From contig JBFONU010000014.1 of the NCBI GenBank assembly GCA_040779345.1, positions 33,886 to 97,885 of the forward strand: a stretch of DNA of 64,000 nt. The letters are read 5' to 3'. The notes beneath the pieces are model-generated. The model made no database searches and had not been told where the DNA came from. It saw nothing but the letters and a program-made list of their open reading frames with translations. Of this stretch, positions 8,621-17,452 are shown piece by piece; position 1 is the first letter of the stretch; the number at the start of each line of letters is the position of its first letter. The position numbers were made by a program, and so were the translations under genes. The DNA is from Thalassotalea_H sp040779345. GTDB taxonomy: Bacteria > Pseudomonadota > Gammaproteobacteria > Enterobacterales > Alteromonadaceae.

Positions 8621-10918
8621 ATGACCATTCACTATTCAAAAAACCTTATTACCTTAGTTATTACCTCAGCGTTTGCGTTACCGACCTTAGCGGTTGAGTC
8701 TGACAATAATCAAGACTCGGCAACAACGATTGAAGAAGTCACAGTTACCGCAAAAAAATTATCCCATGCCAACCAAGTGGTTGAAGAGTCAATGATCAAG
8801 CAGCAATCACCTGCTAGTAGCATTTTGGCTGTTATGGATAATTTACCGGGTATCAGCATTAATGAAGGGGATGCTTTTGGTGGCGATGATTGGTCAACCT
8901 CCATCACTATGCGTGGCTTTAGTATTGATGGCAATCAACAACAATTAGGGATGACGATTGATGGTATTCCAAATGGCGGGTCTAACTACGGTGGTGGTGC
9001 TAAAGCCAACCGTTATTTAGATAGTGAGAATATGAGTACGATTGAAGTCTCACAAGGCACTTCTGATTTTTCTTCGGCATCTTTAGAAGCGCTAGGCGGC
9101 ACCTTCAATTTTGTCAGTGCTGACCCTGATTTTAATAGAGCAACCAAAATTGCTTACACCGACGGAGATCATAATGCCTCGCGTTACTTTATTCGTCATG
9201 ATACAGGACGCGTTTTTGATAATACCTATGCTTACATGAGTTACTCTTCAACCTCAACCGATCGTTGGGTTGGTAAAGGGTCTAATGGTGGTATGCAAAG
9301 GGAGCATCTCGAAGCAAAATTTATTACTGAATTAGGCCAGCTGACTGTAACAGGGCGATTGTCATATGATGATGCAGATGAAGACAATTATAACTCGGTC
9401 AGTATTGAACAATTTAATCAAACCCCTGATTGGGATCAACTCACTTGGAACTGGACGGGTATACCACATTTTGATCAAATGTTTGCTGAAGGCTGGTCTA
9501 CACTGCGTGAGAATACCTTAGGTTACGTGAAATTTGATTATCAACTAGCCGCTGATTTGTCGTTTCAAATCACGCCCTATTTTCATAAAAATAAAGGGCG
9601 AGGTGATTGGATACCGCCTTATTTAGTGACAGCTGTTGATCAACAAGGAAACCCTGTTAGTGAAGGTGGAAGCATTGATGGTAAATACGGATTTACTGAT
9701 CAAAATGGTACACCATTAGCCCCCGATGCTAACTGCAACCAAAGCTATACTTGGCCATGGAACTCTGGCTCAGCTTTACATCCTAGTTGCTACAGTAGTG
9801 ATGCTATTCCGGTTATGTCATACCGTCATACGCACTACCAAAAAGATCGATTCGGTTTTACCGCTAACGGTCAGTGGTCTATCGCTATGAATGATATAAA
9901 ATTTGGTCTATGGGCTGAATCCAATGAACGTATAGAATCAAGAGATTGGCACAAAGTGCTTGATGCGCGTGTTTATCATCATTTTGACTCAACACCTTAT
10001 TGGACGCAGTATGAGAATAAGTTTCAAACCGACACCTTAAAATTTTACCTTCAAGACACACTAACATTTGGCGACTTATCGCTTGATTTTGGCGCTCAAA
10101 AATACTTGGTTGAACTTGAAAAAAGCAATGGTTTTACCGGGCAAAAAACAGGGAAAGTTAACAGTGATTCTGACTTACTCTTTAGTGCCGGAGCTATTTA
10201 TCAGGTAAACAATAATATTGAATTATTTGCTGGTTATAGCGAGAACTTTTCAGCCATTAAGGATGGCGTCTTAGAGCGCGATGCGTCAACCCTTGAAGCA
10301 ATTGAACCTGAAACAGCTGACAATATTGATTTAGGCCTGCGTTACAACAATGAAAATATTAATTTTTCAGCAACTTATTACACCATTGATTTCAACAATA
10401 GAATTACCTTTATTGCTCCAGGGAGTGATAGCGACGGCATTGATTACAGCATAGGCACCAATGGCTCTTATCTTAACGTTGGGGGAATTGAATCAGAGGG
10501 AGTTGAGCTTAGTGTAAGTTATCGCCTTAATGAGCAATGGAATATTTACTCATCTTACACCAACAATGACTCTCGCTATGTCGGCAATGCTCCGGGTTTT
10601 AATGCCGGTGATAAAGTTGTTGATGCCGTCGATGATATGTTTGTTTTCTCAAGCGATTATAGCCAAGGTGATTTTTACGTGGGTGCCTCAGGAAAATATA
10701 CGAGCAAACGCGGCGCTGCACCGTCTTACACTACCTTTGATGTGAATGCGGGATACACCGTTAATTTTAATGGGCACGCAATTAACACTATTGATATCGC
10801 TTTTGTTATCACTAACATTACTGATGAAAGCTATTTATCAACAGGAACGGGCAACGGCAATACCTTCTTTATTGGTGCGCCTCGCACGGCATCAATGACG
10901 TTTACCGCCAACTTTTAA
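8621..10918 (+). CDS. TonB-dependent outer-membrane receptor (Pho-controlled)
   Basis: The 765-aa protein has a signal peptide (cut near ALPTLA), a TonB-box region TIEEVTVTAKK, a plug domain (about 55-175, with SITMRGFSIDG and the YGGG loop) and a 22-strand-type barrel that ends in the outer-membrane signature Phe (FTANF). It should import a large or scarce substrate with TonB energy. The start ATG follows a GAGG ribosome-binding site. The Pho box upstream and the two phosphatase-type genes downstream suggest an organophosphate ligand, for example a phosphoester or nucleotide. The ligand is inference only. Confidence 0.93.
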   Translation: MTIHYSKNLITLVITSAFALPTLAVESDNNQDSATTIEEVTVTAKKLSHANQVVEESMIKQQSPASSILAVMDNLPGISINEGDAFGGDDWSTSITMRGFSIDGNQQQLGMTIDGIPNGGSNYGGGAKANRYLDSENMSTIEVSQGTSDFSSASLEALGGTFNFVSADPDFNRATKIAYTDGDHNASRYFIRHDTGRVFDNTYAYMSYSSTSTDRWVGKGSNGGMQREHLEAKFITELGQLTVTGRLSYDDADEDNYNSVSIEQFNQTPDWDQLTWNWTGIPHFDQMFAEGWSTLRENTLGYVKFDYQLAADLSFQITPYFHKNKGRGDWIPPYLVTAVDQQGNPVSEGGSIDGKYGFTDQNGTPLAPDANCNQSYTWPWNSGSALHPSCYSSDAIPVMSYRHTHYQKDRFGFTANGQWSIAMNDIKFGLWAESNERIESRDWHKVLDARVYHHFDSTPYWTQYENKFQTDTLKFYLQDTLTFGDLSLDFGAQKYLVELEKSNGFTGQKTGKVNSDSDLLFSAGAIYQVNNNIELFAGYSENFSAIKDGVLERDASTLEAIEPETADNIDLGLRYNNENINFSATYYTIDFNNRITFIAPGSDSDGIDYSIGTNGSYLNVGGIESEGVELSVSYRLNEQWNIYSSYTNNDSRYVGNAPGFNAGDKVVDAVDDMFVFSSDYSQGDFYVGASGKYTSKRGAAPSYTTFDVNAGYTVNFNGHAINTIDIAFVITNITDESYLSTGTGNGNTFFIGAPRTASMTFTANF

Positions 10919-10941
10919 AAGACGTGTCTTTACAATGCATC

Positions 10942-10971
10942 AGTAAAACAAGCTATTTGGCTTGTTTTACT
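10942..10971 (+). terminator. Perfect 12-bp hairpin between receptor and hydrolase genes
   Basis: AGTAAAACAAGC and GCTTGTTTTACT pair fully around a 6-base loop, 23 bases after the receptor stop. It lacks a following T-run, so it may lower rather than block expression of the two downstream genes or stabilise the receptor mRNA. Confidence 0.55.
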
Positions 10972-10996
10972 CACCTTAATCTAAATGGATGAGTTT

Positions 10997-12151
10997 ATGT
11001 TAAAAGCTTTTTTACCGATACTGCTGCTCGTGATGATCTTTAATGGTCATGTTTGCGCAAAAAAAATCACTGATACCGACAAGGTCGTAGCAAAGAATTT
11101 AATTTTAGTCACAATAGACGGACTTAGATGGCAAGAGTTATTCTCGGGTGCTGATGAGAACTTGCTCAATAATACAAAATTTGTCCGAGAAGGCTTTCAT
11201 ACTAAAGAACACTTTTGGCATGACGATGTAGCCAAGCGCCGACAATTATTGATGCCTTTTTTTTGGCAAACTATCGCCAAAGAAGGCATGGTTATTGGAA
11301 ATCGTAATATTGGCTCTAATATGTCAATTGCTAACCCTTGGCACTTTTCATCACCGGGTTACAGCGAAATTTTTACTGGGGTTGTTGATCGCTCAATTAA
11401 TAGCAATGAAAAAATACTCAATCCACAAGTTTCATTTATAGAGTGGCTAAATCATAAAGCCGCATATAAAAACTCATTAGCGGCATTTGGCAGTTGGGAT
11501 GTTTTTCCTTATATCCTTAACCAGCAACGCAGTAAGTTGCATATTAACGCTGGCTCTGACTTCGCTCAAGATTACCCCTTATCTCAAGAAGCAAAACTAT
11601 TAAATGATTTACAGCAAGAAATCCCTAGCCCTTGGCATAATGTTCGACTCGACAGTTTTACTTATCGCTACGCAAAAGATTATTTATTAGCGGTGAAGCC
11701 TAAGGTCATGATTATTGCACTAGGTGAAACCGATGACTTTGCCCACGATGGTCACTACGACAGTTACCTTAAATCTGCCCATCAAACGGATAAATTTCTC
11801 GCCGATTTATGGCAAACATTACAAAGTTCAAGTGACTATAAAGACAACACCGTATTAATGATAACCACAGATCATGGGCGGGGCAGTGAAAGTATAGACT
11901 GGCAACATCATGCGTCAAAATTGGCTGTGGAAAGTTATATGAAAAACCTTAACTCGTTTCCCCAAGGCATAATTGGCTCTGAACATATTTGGTTTGCAGC
12001 CATGGGGCCTGGGGTTAATGCTCGAGGTGAAGTAAAAACCAGTCAAGAAGTCAAACAAAAACAAATTGCAGCAACTGCGTTAACGTTATTAGGAGAAAAC
12101 CCTAAGGCATTTAATCCTAATGCTGGCGCAATTATAAGAGAAGTTTTCTAA
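10997..12151 (+). CDS. Alkaline phosphatase-superfamily hydrolase, exported
   Basis: The start is placed at ATG 10997, behind GGATGAG and directly before a signal peptide (MLKAFLPILLLVMIFNGHVC); the in-frame ATG at 10985 has no ribosome-binding site. The 384-aa product has the metal-site motifs of the superfamily: LVTIDGLRWQELFSG near the N-terminus, a central ETDDFAHDGHYD, then TTDHGRG and a following His pair (WQHH). These match sulfatase, phosphodiesterase and phosphoglyceromutase-like members. It probably cleaves phosphate esters in the periplasm as part of the Pho cluster. It is translationally coupled to the next gene (TAATG at 12149-12153). The exact substrate cannot be told. Confidence 0.82.
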   Translation: MLKAFLPILLLVMIFNGHVCAKKITDTDKVVAKNLILVTIDGLRWQELFSGADENLLNNTKFVREGFHTKEHFWHDDVAKRRQLLMPFFWQTIAKEGMVIGNRNIGSNMSIANPWHFSSPGYSEIFTGVVDRSINSNEKILNPQVSFIEWLNHKAAYKNSLAAFGSWDVFPYILNQQRSKLHINAGSDFAQDYPLSQEAKLLNDLQQEIPSPWHNVRLDSFTYRYAKDYLLAVKPKVMIIALGETDDFAHDGHYDSYLKSAHQTDKFLADLWQTLQSSSDYKDNTVLMITTDHGRGSESIDWQHHASKLAVESYMKNLNSFPQGIIGSEHIWFAAMGPGVNARGEVKTSQEVKQKQIAATALTLLGENPKAFNPNAGAIIREVF

Positions 12152-13242
12152 TGCGTACCTTAGGTTACAAACGTTGTTTAAGCGCGTGTTTAGGCGGCTT
12201 GATTATGATGACAACGGCTCACTCAGCACAATTAACTGTGCCACTACAAAAAATACTTTTTGGCTCTTGCTCTCATCAAGATAAACCTATGCCTATTTTG
12301 AAATCAATAAATAACGAAGAGGCCGATTTGTTTATCTTTCTCGGGGATAATATTTATGGCGATACAGAAAATATGGAAGAGCTTGCGCTTAAGTACCAAC
12401 GCTTAGGTAATAACCCCGACATCAAAGCATTGCGTTCAACAACGCCAACGATTGCCATTTGGGATGATCATGACTTTGGTGAGAATGATGCGGGTGCAGA
12501 ATATGTCCATAAAGAGCAATCTAGAAAGCTGATGTTAGATTTTTGGCAGGAACCAAAAGATTCGCCGCGTTATCGTCAAAAAAAGGGAATTTACACCTCT
12601 TATATGTATGGAGCCGCGCAACAGAGTGTGCATATTATTATGCCTGATTTACGTTGGAATCGTTCTCCACTGGTTAATGTCGGGATCTCTGAATATCAAA
12701 CGAAACGTAAGGCCAAAAAAATGGGCCCTTATAGCCCAAGTGTTGACCCTAAAGCTTCAATGCTTGGAGAAGTACAATGGCAATGGTTAGAAGAAGAATT
12801 ACAGAAACCGGCAAAAATTAAAATCATCGCCTCAAGTTTACAGTTACTGCCTGAATTTACTGGCTGGGAGTCATGGGCAAATTTCCCTCAAGATAGAAAC
12901 CGCTTATTAGCACTCATTAAAAAGCACCGAGTGAATGGTGTTATTATTATTAGCGGGGATACTCATTGGGGCGAAATTTCTCGAGTAAACGAAAACCTAG
13001 ACTATCCTTTGTGGGAAGTGACCAGCTCAGGTTTAACCCAAGAATGGAAAAACGTCAGCCCAAACAAACACCGCATTGGTAATTTTACCAGTAAAGTCAA
13101 TTACGGCGAAATATCGATTGCTTGGCAGCAAAGTGATCCCACAATTACCTTGCGCTTAAAAAATGTCGATGGCGAAGTTTTTAGTCAACAAACAATGCGT
13201 TTATCAAGCTTGAGTCCATATCATCGAAATGAAGTGTTTTAA
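12151..13242 (+). CDS. PhoD-like metallophosphatase, exported
   Basis: A signal peptide (cut near TTAHSA) precedes a 340-residue PhoD-type domain. Its metal-binding motifs are GSCSHQ, FLGDNIYGD, IWDDHDFGENDAG and ISGDTHWGE. PhoD enzymes are Fe/Ca-dependent phosphomonoesterases and diesterases secreted during phosphate starvation. The start codon overlaps the previous stop by one base, so the two are coupled and probably share the Pho-controlled promoter with the TonB receptor. The stop lies only a few bases inside the 154-bp yhiN-derived repeat that begins at 13237. Confidence 0.88.
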   Translation: MRTLGYKRCLSACLGGLIMMTTAHSAQLTVPLQKILFGSCSHQDKPMPILKSINNEEADLFIFLGDNIYGDTENMEELALKYQRLGNNPDIKALRSTTPTIAIWDDHDFGENDAGAEYVHKEQSRKLMLDFWQEPKDSPRYRQKKGIYTSYMYGAAQQSVHIIMPDLRWNRSPLVNVGISEYQTKRKAKKMGPYSPSVDPKASMLGEVQWQWLEEELQKPAKIKIIASSLQLLPEFTGWESWANFPQDRNRLLALIKKHRVNGVIIISGDTHWGEISRVNENLDYPLWEVTSSGLTQEWKNVSPNKHRIGNFTSKVNYGEISIAWQQSDPTITLRLKNVDGEVFSQQTMRLSSLSPYHRNEVF

Positions 13243-13390
13243 ACCGCGCCCCCACAGGCGACACCTTGGCTCCAAGCTATTTGAAAATTATAGCCGCCTA
13301 GCCAACCGGTTACGTCAATCACTTCACCAATAAAATAGAGGTTTTTGACTTTTTTACTCTCGAATGTTTTTGATGAAAGTTCATCAGTAT
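13237..13390 (-). repeat. Left copy of 154-bp direct repeat (3' end of yhiN)
   Basis: These 154 bases are identical to 16153-16306, an offset of 2916. They encode the last 50 residues of the yhiN product on the minus strand. The flanking bases differ at once on both sides (G versus T at the left, TC versus CA at the right), so the repeat limits are exact. Confidence 0.97.
13239..13390 (-). pseudogene. yhiN C-terminal fragment, displaced copy
   Basis: This encodes ELSSKTFESKKVKNLYFIGE and onward to the stop, exactly as in the intact gene at 16155-17363. The N-terminal 350 residues are absent; a 65-aa ORF running to 13436 only adds non-homologous junction sequence. Its position against the PhoD-like gene suggests this is the ancestral 3' end of yhiN, cut off when the hipBA cassette entered. 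Confidence 0.9.
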
Positions 13391-13524
13391 TCAGAATATA
13401 AATAATGCTTGCCAATTTTATAAATATAAATTCCACTCTAACTATCGGATTATTTTAAATTTTTTGAATGAAATGACGAGTGACTTCCAATTTGAATGGA
13501 GAAAATAGTCCATTATCTACAAAT

Positions 13525-13602
13525 CAAGTTTATAGGATATTTACTATAAACTTGATTTATATAAAATAATATATAAAATGGTTTTATAGTAAATATCCTA
13601 TA
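13525..13602 (+). promoter_or_regulatory. Two HipB-type operators flanking the hipBA promoter
   Basis: Two palindromes of the form TATAG-N8-CTATA lie at 13531-13548 and 13585-13602 with centres 54 bases apart, about five helical turns. The outer one extends to 11-bp arms (CAAGTTTATAG and CTATAAACTTG, 13525-13554). E. coli HipB binds TATCC-N8-GGATA, the same geometry with other bases. The two sites are also inverted copies of one another. The AT-rich stretch between them should hold the promoter, so HipB would repress its own operon by bridging. Confidence 0.75.
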
Positions 13603-13606
13603 GAGC

Positions 13607-13858
13607 ATGAATATGTATATTAATACGCCAAAAGATTTAGGCAAGCTTATTGCCAAAGGTCGCAAAGACAAAGGTTGGAATCAAAGCCAGCTTGCCGCGC
13701 ATATTGGTATACATCAACCTGAAGTATCTAAGCTCGAAAATGACCCATCTAAGTTCGACTTAATCATCATCATGAAAGCCTTGGCGCTAATTGGAGCAGA
13801 TTTAATTGTTGAGCCTCGAAATAAAAATGAGTCTGAAGATTCAGGATTAGGTTTCTAA
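13607..13858 (+). CDS. hipB: HipB-type antitoxin and autorepressor
   Basis: This 83-aa XRE-family protein has a helix-turn-helix at about residues 10-60 (NQSQLAAHIGIHQPEVSKLE) and a short tail. It immediately precedes hipA, overlapping by one base (TAATG), the standard hipBA order. It should neutralise HipA and repress the operon through the palindromes just upstream. An alternative start two codons downstream (13613) cannot be excluded. Confidence 0.92.
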   Translation: MNMYINTPKDLGKLIAKGRKDKGWNQSQLAAHIGIHQPEVSKLENDPSKFDLIIIMKALALIGADLIVEPRNKNESEDSGLGF

Positions 13859-15171
13859 TGGGCAGAAAGTCACATACTCAAACTTTATATTGCTCAATGA
13901 ACGGTATTCTCGTTGGGGAGCTACATCACAAGCGTAATCAACTGTCATTTGAGTACGCACAGAGTTGGATTGAACGTAAAGGAAGTCGAGCTCTATCACA
14001 AAGTTTGCCGTTGGGCGCTTCATTAGACAATCAAGCCGTTGAAGCTTATTTTGATAACCTTTTGCCCGATAACCTTAATATCAGGCGAAATATTGTTTCT
14101 CGTTTAGGTGCAAGAAGTATATCGACGTTTGATTTGCTTGAATCTATCGGCCGTGATTGTGTAGGAGCAATCGCATTAAGCCAAGAGCCTCCGCTTGGTC
14201 AATTGCCCCCATTAGAAATACAAGCATGCAGTGAGCATGATATTGCCACTCAAATTAGGAGTACCCGCACATCCAATACCTTAGGTATGCAGGGAGATGA
14301 AGACTTTCGCATTAGCCTTGCTGGTGCACAAGAGAAGACGGCACTAACCTGGTGGAATAATCAATGGCATAAGCCATTAGGAAAAACACCAACTACGCAT
14401 ATTTTAAAACCGCCTATTAATCATCATGAAACCATGAATATTAATTTTAGTAGTAGTGTTGATAACGAGTGGTTTTGTCTGCGTTTTTTAAACGAATTAA
14501 ACATGCCTGCTGCTCCTGCTGAAATTGAACAGTTTGAAGATGAGCGCGTATTAATTGTTGAGCGCTTTGATAGAAAAATCACAGGTGACTTAATTATTCG
14601 GTTACCCCAAGAGGATTTTTGCCAAGCGCTTGGCCGTTTAAGTGACAACAAATATGAAGAGCATGGAGGCCCTAACGCCAGAGAGATAATGGAATTACTT
14701 TCATTAAGTTTAGACCCTGTACATGACAGAACTATGTTTATGAAATCTCAAGTACTCTTTTGGTTACTAGCTGGTAACGATGGGCATGCTAAAAATTTCA
14801 GTATATTTCTACAAGAAAAAGGGTTCTGTTTAACACCTTTCTACGATGTGATCAGTGCTTATCCATATTTTGGTGTAGGTAATATGCACCCTAGACGAAT
14901 TAAAATGGCGATGAAAGTGCATAGCAAAAATAATCATTACCATTGGCATAAGATACAAGCAAGACATTGGCTGAGTCATGCAAATCACCTTGGTTTTCCT
15001 GAATCGGAAATGAAGGCAATATTAGAAGAGCTTTGTGAAACTGTACCTGACGCGTTAATAAGAGCAACAGAATTCGCAAAGCCGATATTTAGAAAAGAAG
15101 TGGGCGAAATAATAACTAATAGAACAATAGAATGCCTTGAAAGATTGAAGCGTCAGTTGTCAGCACTATAG
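13858..15171 (+). CDS. hipA: HipA-type serine/threonine kinase toxin
   Basis: At 437 aa it matches E. coli HipA (440 aa). The N-terminal HipA subdomain is visible (LSQSLPLGASL, YFDNLLPDNLNIR). The kinase core follows with the ATP-loop region (ISLAGAQEKTAL), VERFDRK, the catalytic AGNDGHAKNFSI and the metal-binding FYDVISAYP. HipA kinases phosphorylate glutamyl-tRNA synthetase or related targets and cause dormancy. All expected catalytic motifs are present, so the toxin looks active. It lies inside the repeat-bounded cassette, consistent with horizontal arrival. Confidence 0.94.
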   Translation: MGRKSHTQTLYCSMNGILVGELHHKRNQLSFEYAQSWIERKGSRALSQSLPLGASLDNQAVEAYFDNLLPDNLNIRRNIVSRLGARSISTFDLLESIGRDCVGAIALSQEPPLGQLPPLEIQACSEHDIATQIRSTRTSNTLGMQGDEDFRISLAGAQEKTALTWWNNQWHKPLGKTPTTHILKPPINHHETMNINFSSSVDNEWFCLRFLNELNMPAAPAEIEQFEDERVLIVERFDRKITGDLIIRLPQEDFCQALGRLSDNKYEEHGGPNAREIMELLSLSLDPVHDRTMFMKSQVLFWLLAGNDGHAKNFSIFLQEKGFCLTPFYDVISAYPYFGVGNMHPRRIKMAMKVHSKNNHYHWHKIQARHWLSHANHLGFPESEMKAILEELCETVPDALIRATEFAKPIFRKEVGEIITNRTIECLERLKRQLSAL

Positions 15172-15217
15172 GGGAGAATCTTTCTACAGGATAAGTGTAT
15201 TGTAAAAGCATTTCCTG

Positions 15218-15430
15218 TATATGCAGGCACGATACTATGAGCCAGTTATCGGGCGTTTCTACTCGAATGATCCTGTTGGATTCCGTGATGTACATAGCTT
15301 CAATAGGTATGCTTATGCAAACAATAACCCTTATAAATACATTGACCCCGATGGAAGAGAGTCTTTAGGAGTTCTTATTGGGAATTGGCTGTCAGGAAAA
15401 GATTTAAAGGAATCTGTAGTGGTACAGTGA
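15218..15430 (+). pseudogene. Rhs core C-terminal fragment
   Basis: The fragment reads YMQARYYEPVIGRFYSNDPV and then FNRYAYANNNPYKYIDPDGR, the conserved end of an Rhs/YD-repeat core just before the variable toxin tip. The thousand or more residues that should precede it are missing. The short tail (ESLGVLIGNWLSGKDLKES) stops at IS3 sequence. It is therefore a remnant of an Rhs locus, not a working protein. Confidence 0.85.
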
Positions 15431-15489
15431 TTTTGGCCACCTAATTAGAGGATGTTATGATTCATTCATAGCAGTATTAGGTAGCAAAA

Positions 15490-15801
15490 ATGGCAAAGAA
15501 AACACGTAAGCATTTCAGCCCAGAATTTCGTTTAGAAACCGCACAATTGGTTTTAGATCATGGTTACACCCATGAAGAAGCAGCCAAGGCAATGAATGTC
15601 GGTTATTCAACGATCGGAAAGTGGATAAAACAACTCAAAGAAGAACGTCAAGGTAAGTCACCTAAAGCAACACCAATGACACCTGAGCAGCTTAAGATAC
15701 GTGAGCTTGAGAAAAAGATTGAACGTATTGAATTAGAAAAGGAAATTTTTAAAAAGGCTACGGCTCTGTTGATGTCGGACTCACTGAACAATTCGAATTA
15801 A
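15490..15801 (+). pseudogene. IS3-family OrfA, OrfB lost
   Basis: The 103-aa product is a complete IS3-type OrfA: helix-turn-helix HFSPEFRLETAQLVLDHGYT, a leucine-zipper region (IRELEKKIERIELEKEIFKK) and the end ATALLMSDSLNN near the usual frameshift site. The catalytic OrfB is missing; only about 40 bases of its start (LTEQFELIEKINQSHK in frame +1) follow. The element cannot transpose by itself. A likely left end starts near 15418 (TAGTGGTACAGTGATTTTGG). Confidence 0.85.
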
Positions 15802-15858
15802 TCGAAAAAATCAACCAGAGCCATAAATAAACAACGTGAACATTGGATGGGTAATTAG

Positions 15859-16092
15859 ATGAAAAAAATAAAAAATTTCACTCGTCTTGATTTGATATTT
15901 CTTATAGTTGCAATTTTTGATGTAAAGTATATTTATTATAGTTTACTGAGCGGAGAAGCTAACTTTAGAGCTATGTTTTTTACAAGGCTTGGTCAATCAG
16001 TAATGTATTGGTTTTCAATTATTTTTGCGTTAATTGTTTTAGTGGCTGCATTATATGCAGTTTTTTTTAAAAATCTTGAAGACGATGAATAA
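15859..16092 (+). CDS. Small membrane protein, possible Rhs immunity remnant
   Basis: The 77-aa product has two hydrophobic segments (LIFLIVAIFDVKYIYYSLL and MYWFSIIFALIVLVAALYAV) and an acidic end (NLEDDE). It lies just after an Rhs tail and IS3 remnant, the place where a toxin immunity gene would be. That role is inference; the sequence itself is not recognised. Confidence 0.5.
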   Translation: MKKIKNFTRLDLIFLIVAIFDVKYIYYSLLSGEANFRAMFFTRLGQSVMYWFSIIFALIVLVAALYAVFFKNLEDDE

Positions 16093-16152
16093 TAAAAAGG
16101 GTGAGTCCATATATAGATCTGAGGTTAACTATGGCTATCTCCTCGCTAAGTT

Positions 16153-16306
16153 TTTTAAACCGCGCCCCCACAGGCGACACCTTGGCTCCAAGCTATTTGA
16201 AAATTATAGCCGCCTAGCCAACCGGTTACGTCAATCACTTCACCAATAAAATAGAGGTTTTTGACTTTTTTACTCTCGAATGTTTTTGATGAAAGTTCAT
16301 CAGTAT
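16153..16306 (-). repeat. Right copy of 154-bp direct repeat (inside intact yhiN)
   Basis: Identical to 13237-13390. Here the repeat continues into the rest of yhiN, so this copy supplies the working 3' end of the gene. Confidence 0.97.
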
Positions 16307-17363
16307 CAACACCTCCCAGAGTTACTTCGGCAGTGCGATAGCCTTCTGTACCATTGGGTTTAATTTGCCATTGGTGCAGGTAAGCGCTTAACGACTCAAT
16401 GTCGTTTTTTGTCAACTGATTAATATTTTTGTCGATAATTTCTGCTTGCTTGACCATTGCTTCAATAAAGCTTTTTGGGAGTAAGGTAGCGAGCATGTTC
16501 TTGAGTGATTTTTTAGGTGAGTTTTCTCGCCATTGTTGAATTAAATCATTAATAGGTGTGTCAGGAAGTAAATCAATGGTGACTGATTGACCTGCTTGCC
16601 AGAAAGACGAAATTTGTAAAATTGCAGGGCCTGATAAGCCACGATGGGTAAAAAGAATGTTTTCTCTAAACTGCACGCCTTGTTCATTACTGACGGTGGT
16701 TGGAATACTGATCCCGGATAAGCCATCAAAACGTTGTTTGTCATGATCATGCAAAGTAAAGGGAACTAATGCTGCCGTTGTTGGTAATACTTTTAAACCA
16801 AATTGTTTGGCAATATTAAAACCGATAGGGGTTGCGCCTAACTTTGGCATGGTTAACCCGCCCGAGGCGACAATCAATGATTGGCATTGGTATGTTTCAT
16901 CAGTGGTTTTGACAATATAACCTTGCTCGTTTTCATGTGTTATTTGCTCAACAGCAAGCACTTCGTTACGGAGCTTTATTTGTACGCCTGCCCATTCACA
17001 CTCAGTCGTTAAAATGTCGACAATGTCTTGGGCGCTATTATCACAAAAAAGTTGCCCTAATGTTTTGTGATGAAATGCTAGCCCGTGACGTTCCACTAAT
17101 TCAATAAAGTCTTGTGGGGTATAACGGCTTAAGGATGATTTGACAAAATGTGGGTTTTGACAAAGGTAATTTTCAGGGCGAGCATTTTCATTGGTAAAAT
17201 TGCATCGACCGCCACCACTGATCAGTATTTTCCGACCGGGCTTTTTACCCATATCAACCACGATAACGCTTTTACCGCGGTAACCTGCAGTTGCTGCGGC
17301 CATCAAGCCTGCTGCACCTGCACCAATAATTAAAACATCTGTATTGACCACGATAACGCTCAA
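16155..17363 (-). CDS. yhiN: HI0933/YhiN-family flavoprotein
   Basis: This 402-aa protein has an N-terminal FAD-binding Rossmann motif (VLIIGAGAAGLMAAATAG), the family signature GRKILISGGGRCNFTN and a C-terminal FAD contact region (LYFIGEVIDVTGWLGGYNF). The family is widespread and thought to be an NAD(P)/FAD-dependent oxidoreductase, but its substrate is not established. It is full length. Its last 50 codons are duplicated at 13239, which shows that the hipBA cassette was inserted at its 3' end. Confidence 0.93.
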   Translation of the reverse strand: MSVIVVNTDVLIIGAGAAGLMAAATAGYRGKSVIVVDMGKKPGRKILISGGGRCNFTNENARPENYLCQNPHFVKSSLSRYTPQDFIELVERHGLAFHHKTLGQLFCDNSAQDIVDILTTECEWAGVQIKLRNEVLAVEQITHENEQGYIVKTTDETYQCQSLIVASGGLTMPKLGATPIGFNIAKQFGLKVLPTTAALVPFTLHDHDKQRFDGLSGISIPTTVSNEQGVQFRENILFTHRGLSGPAILQISSFWQAGQSVTIDLLPDTPINDLIQQWRENSPKKSLKNMLATLLPKSFIEAMVKQAEIIDKNINQLTKNDIESLSAYLHQWQIKPNGTEGYRTAEVTLGGVDTDELSSKTFESKKVKNLYFIGEVIDVTGWLGGYNFQIAWSQGVACGGAV

Positions 17364-17394
17364 ATAGGAAGTGAGCTGCTATTATAGTGATTTT

Positions 17395-17418
17395 ACTAAA
17401 AAGGGGCTAGTAGCCCTT
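17395..17418 (-). terminator. Intrinsic terminator of the HupE-linked operon
   Basis: On the minus strand AAGGGCTA, loop CTA, then TAGCCCCTT with one mismatch is followed by a T-run, about 35 bases past the stop of the 173-aa membrane-anchor gene. Confidence 0.7.
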
Positions 17419-17452
17419 GGTACATTGAATGCAAAAACTGCTTTTGGCATAA

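Larger units (their letters stand above)
13237..16306. other. hipBA cassette bounded by 154-bp direct repeats
   Basis: The unit of 2916 bases plus the repeat holds hipB, hipA, an Rhs tail fragment, an IS3 remnant and a small membrane-protein gene. It has no recombinase of its own. Recombination between the repeats would remove the whole cassette and rejoin yhiN to the PhoD-like gene, convergent and adjacent. The structure is what an insertion into the 3' end of a gene leaves when the incoming DNA brings a replacement 3' end. Confidence 0.8.

Noticed and set aside
9885..10067. Minus-strand ORF inside the TonB receptor
   Set aside because: Shadow frame of a well-supported receptor gene.
13239..13436. 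65-codon ORF as a separate gene
   Set aside because: Its last 50 codons are the duplicated yhiN end and the rest is junction sequence.
16155..16306. tRNA-type attachment site for the hipBA cassette
   Set aside because: The repeat lies in a protein-coding gene and no tRNA-like fold is present.
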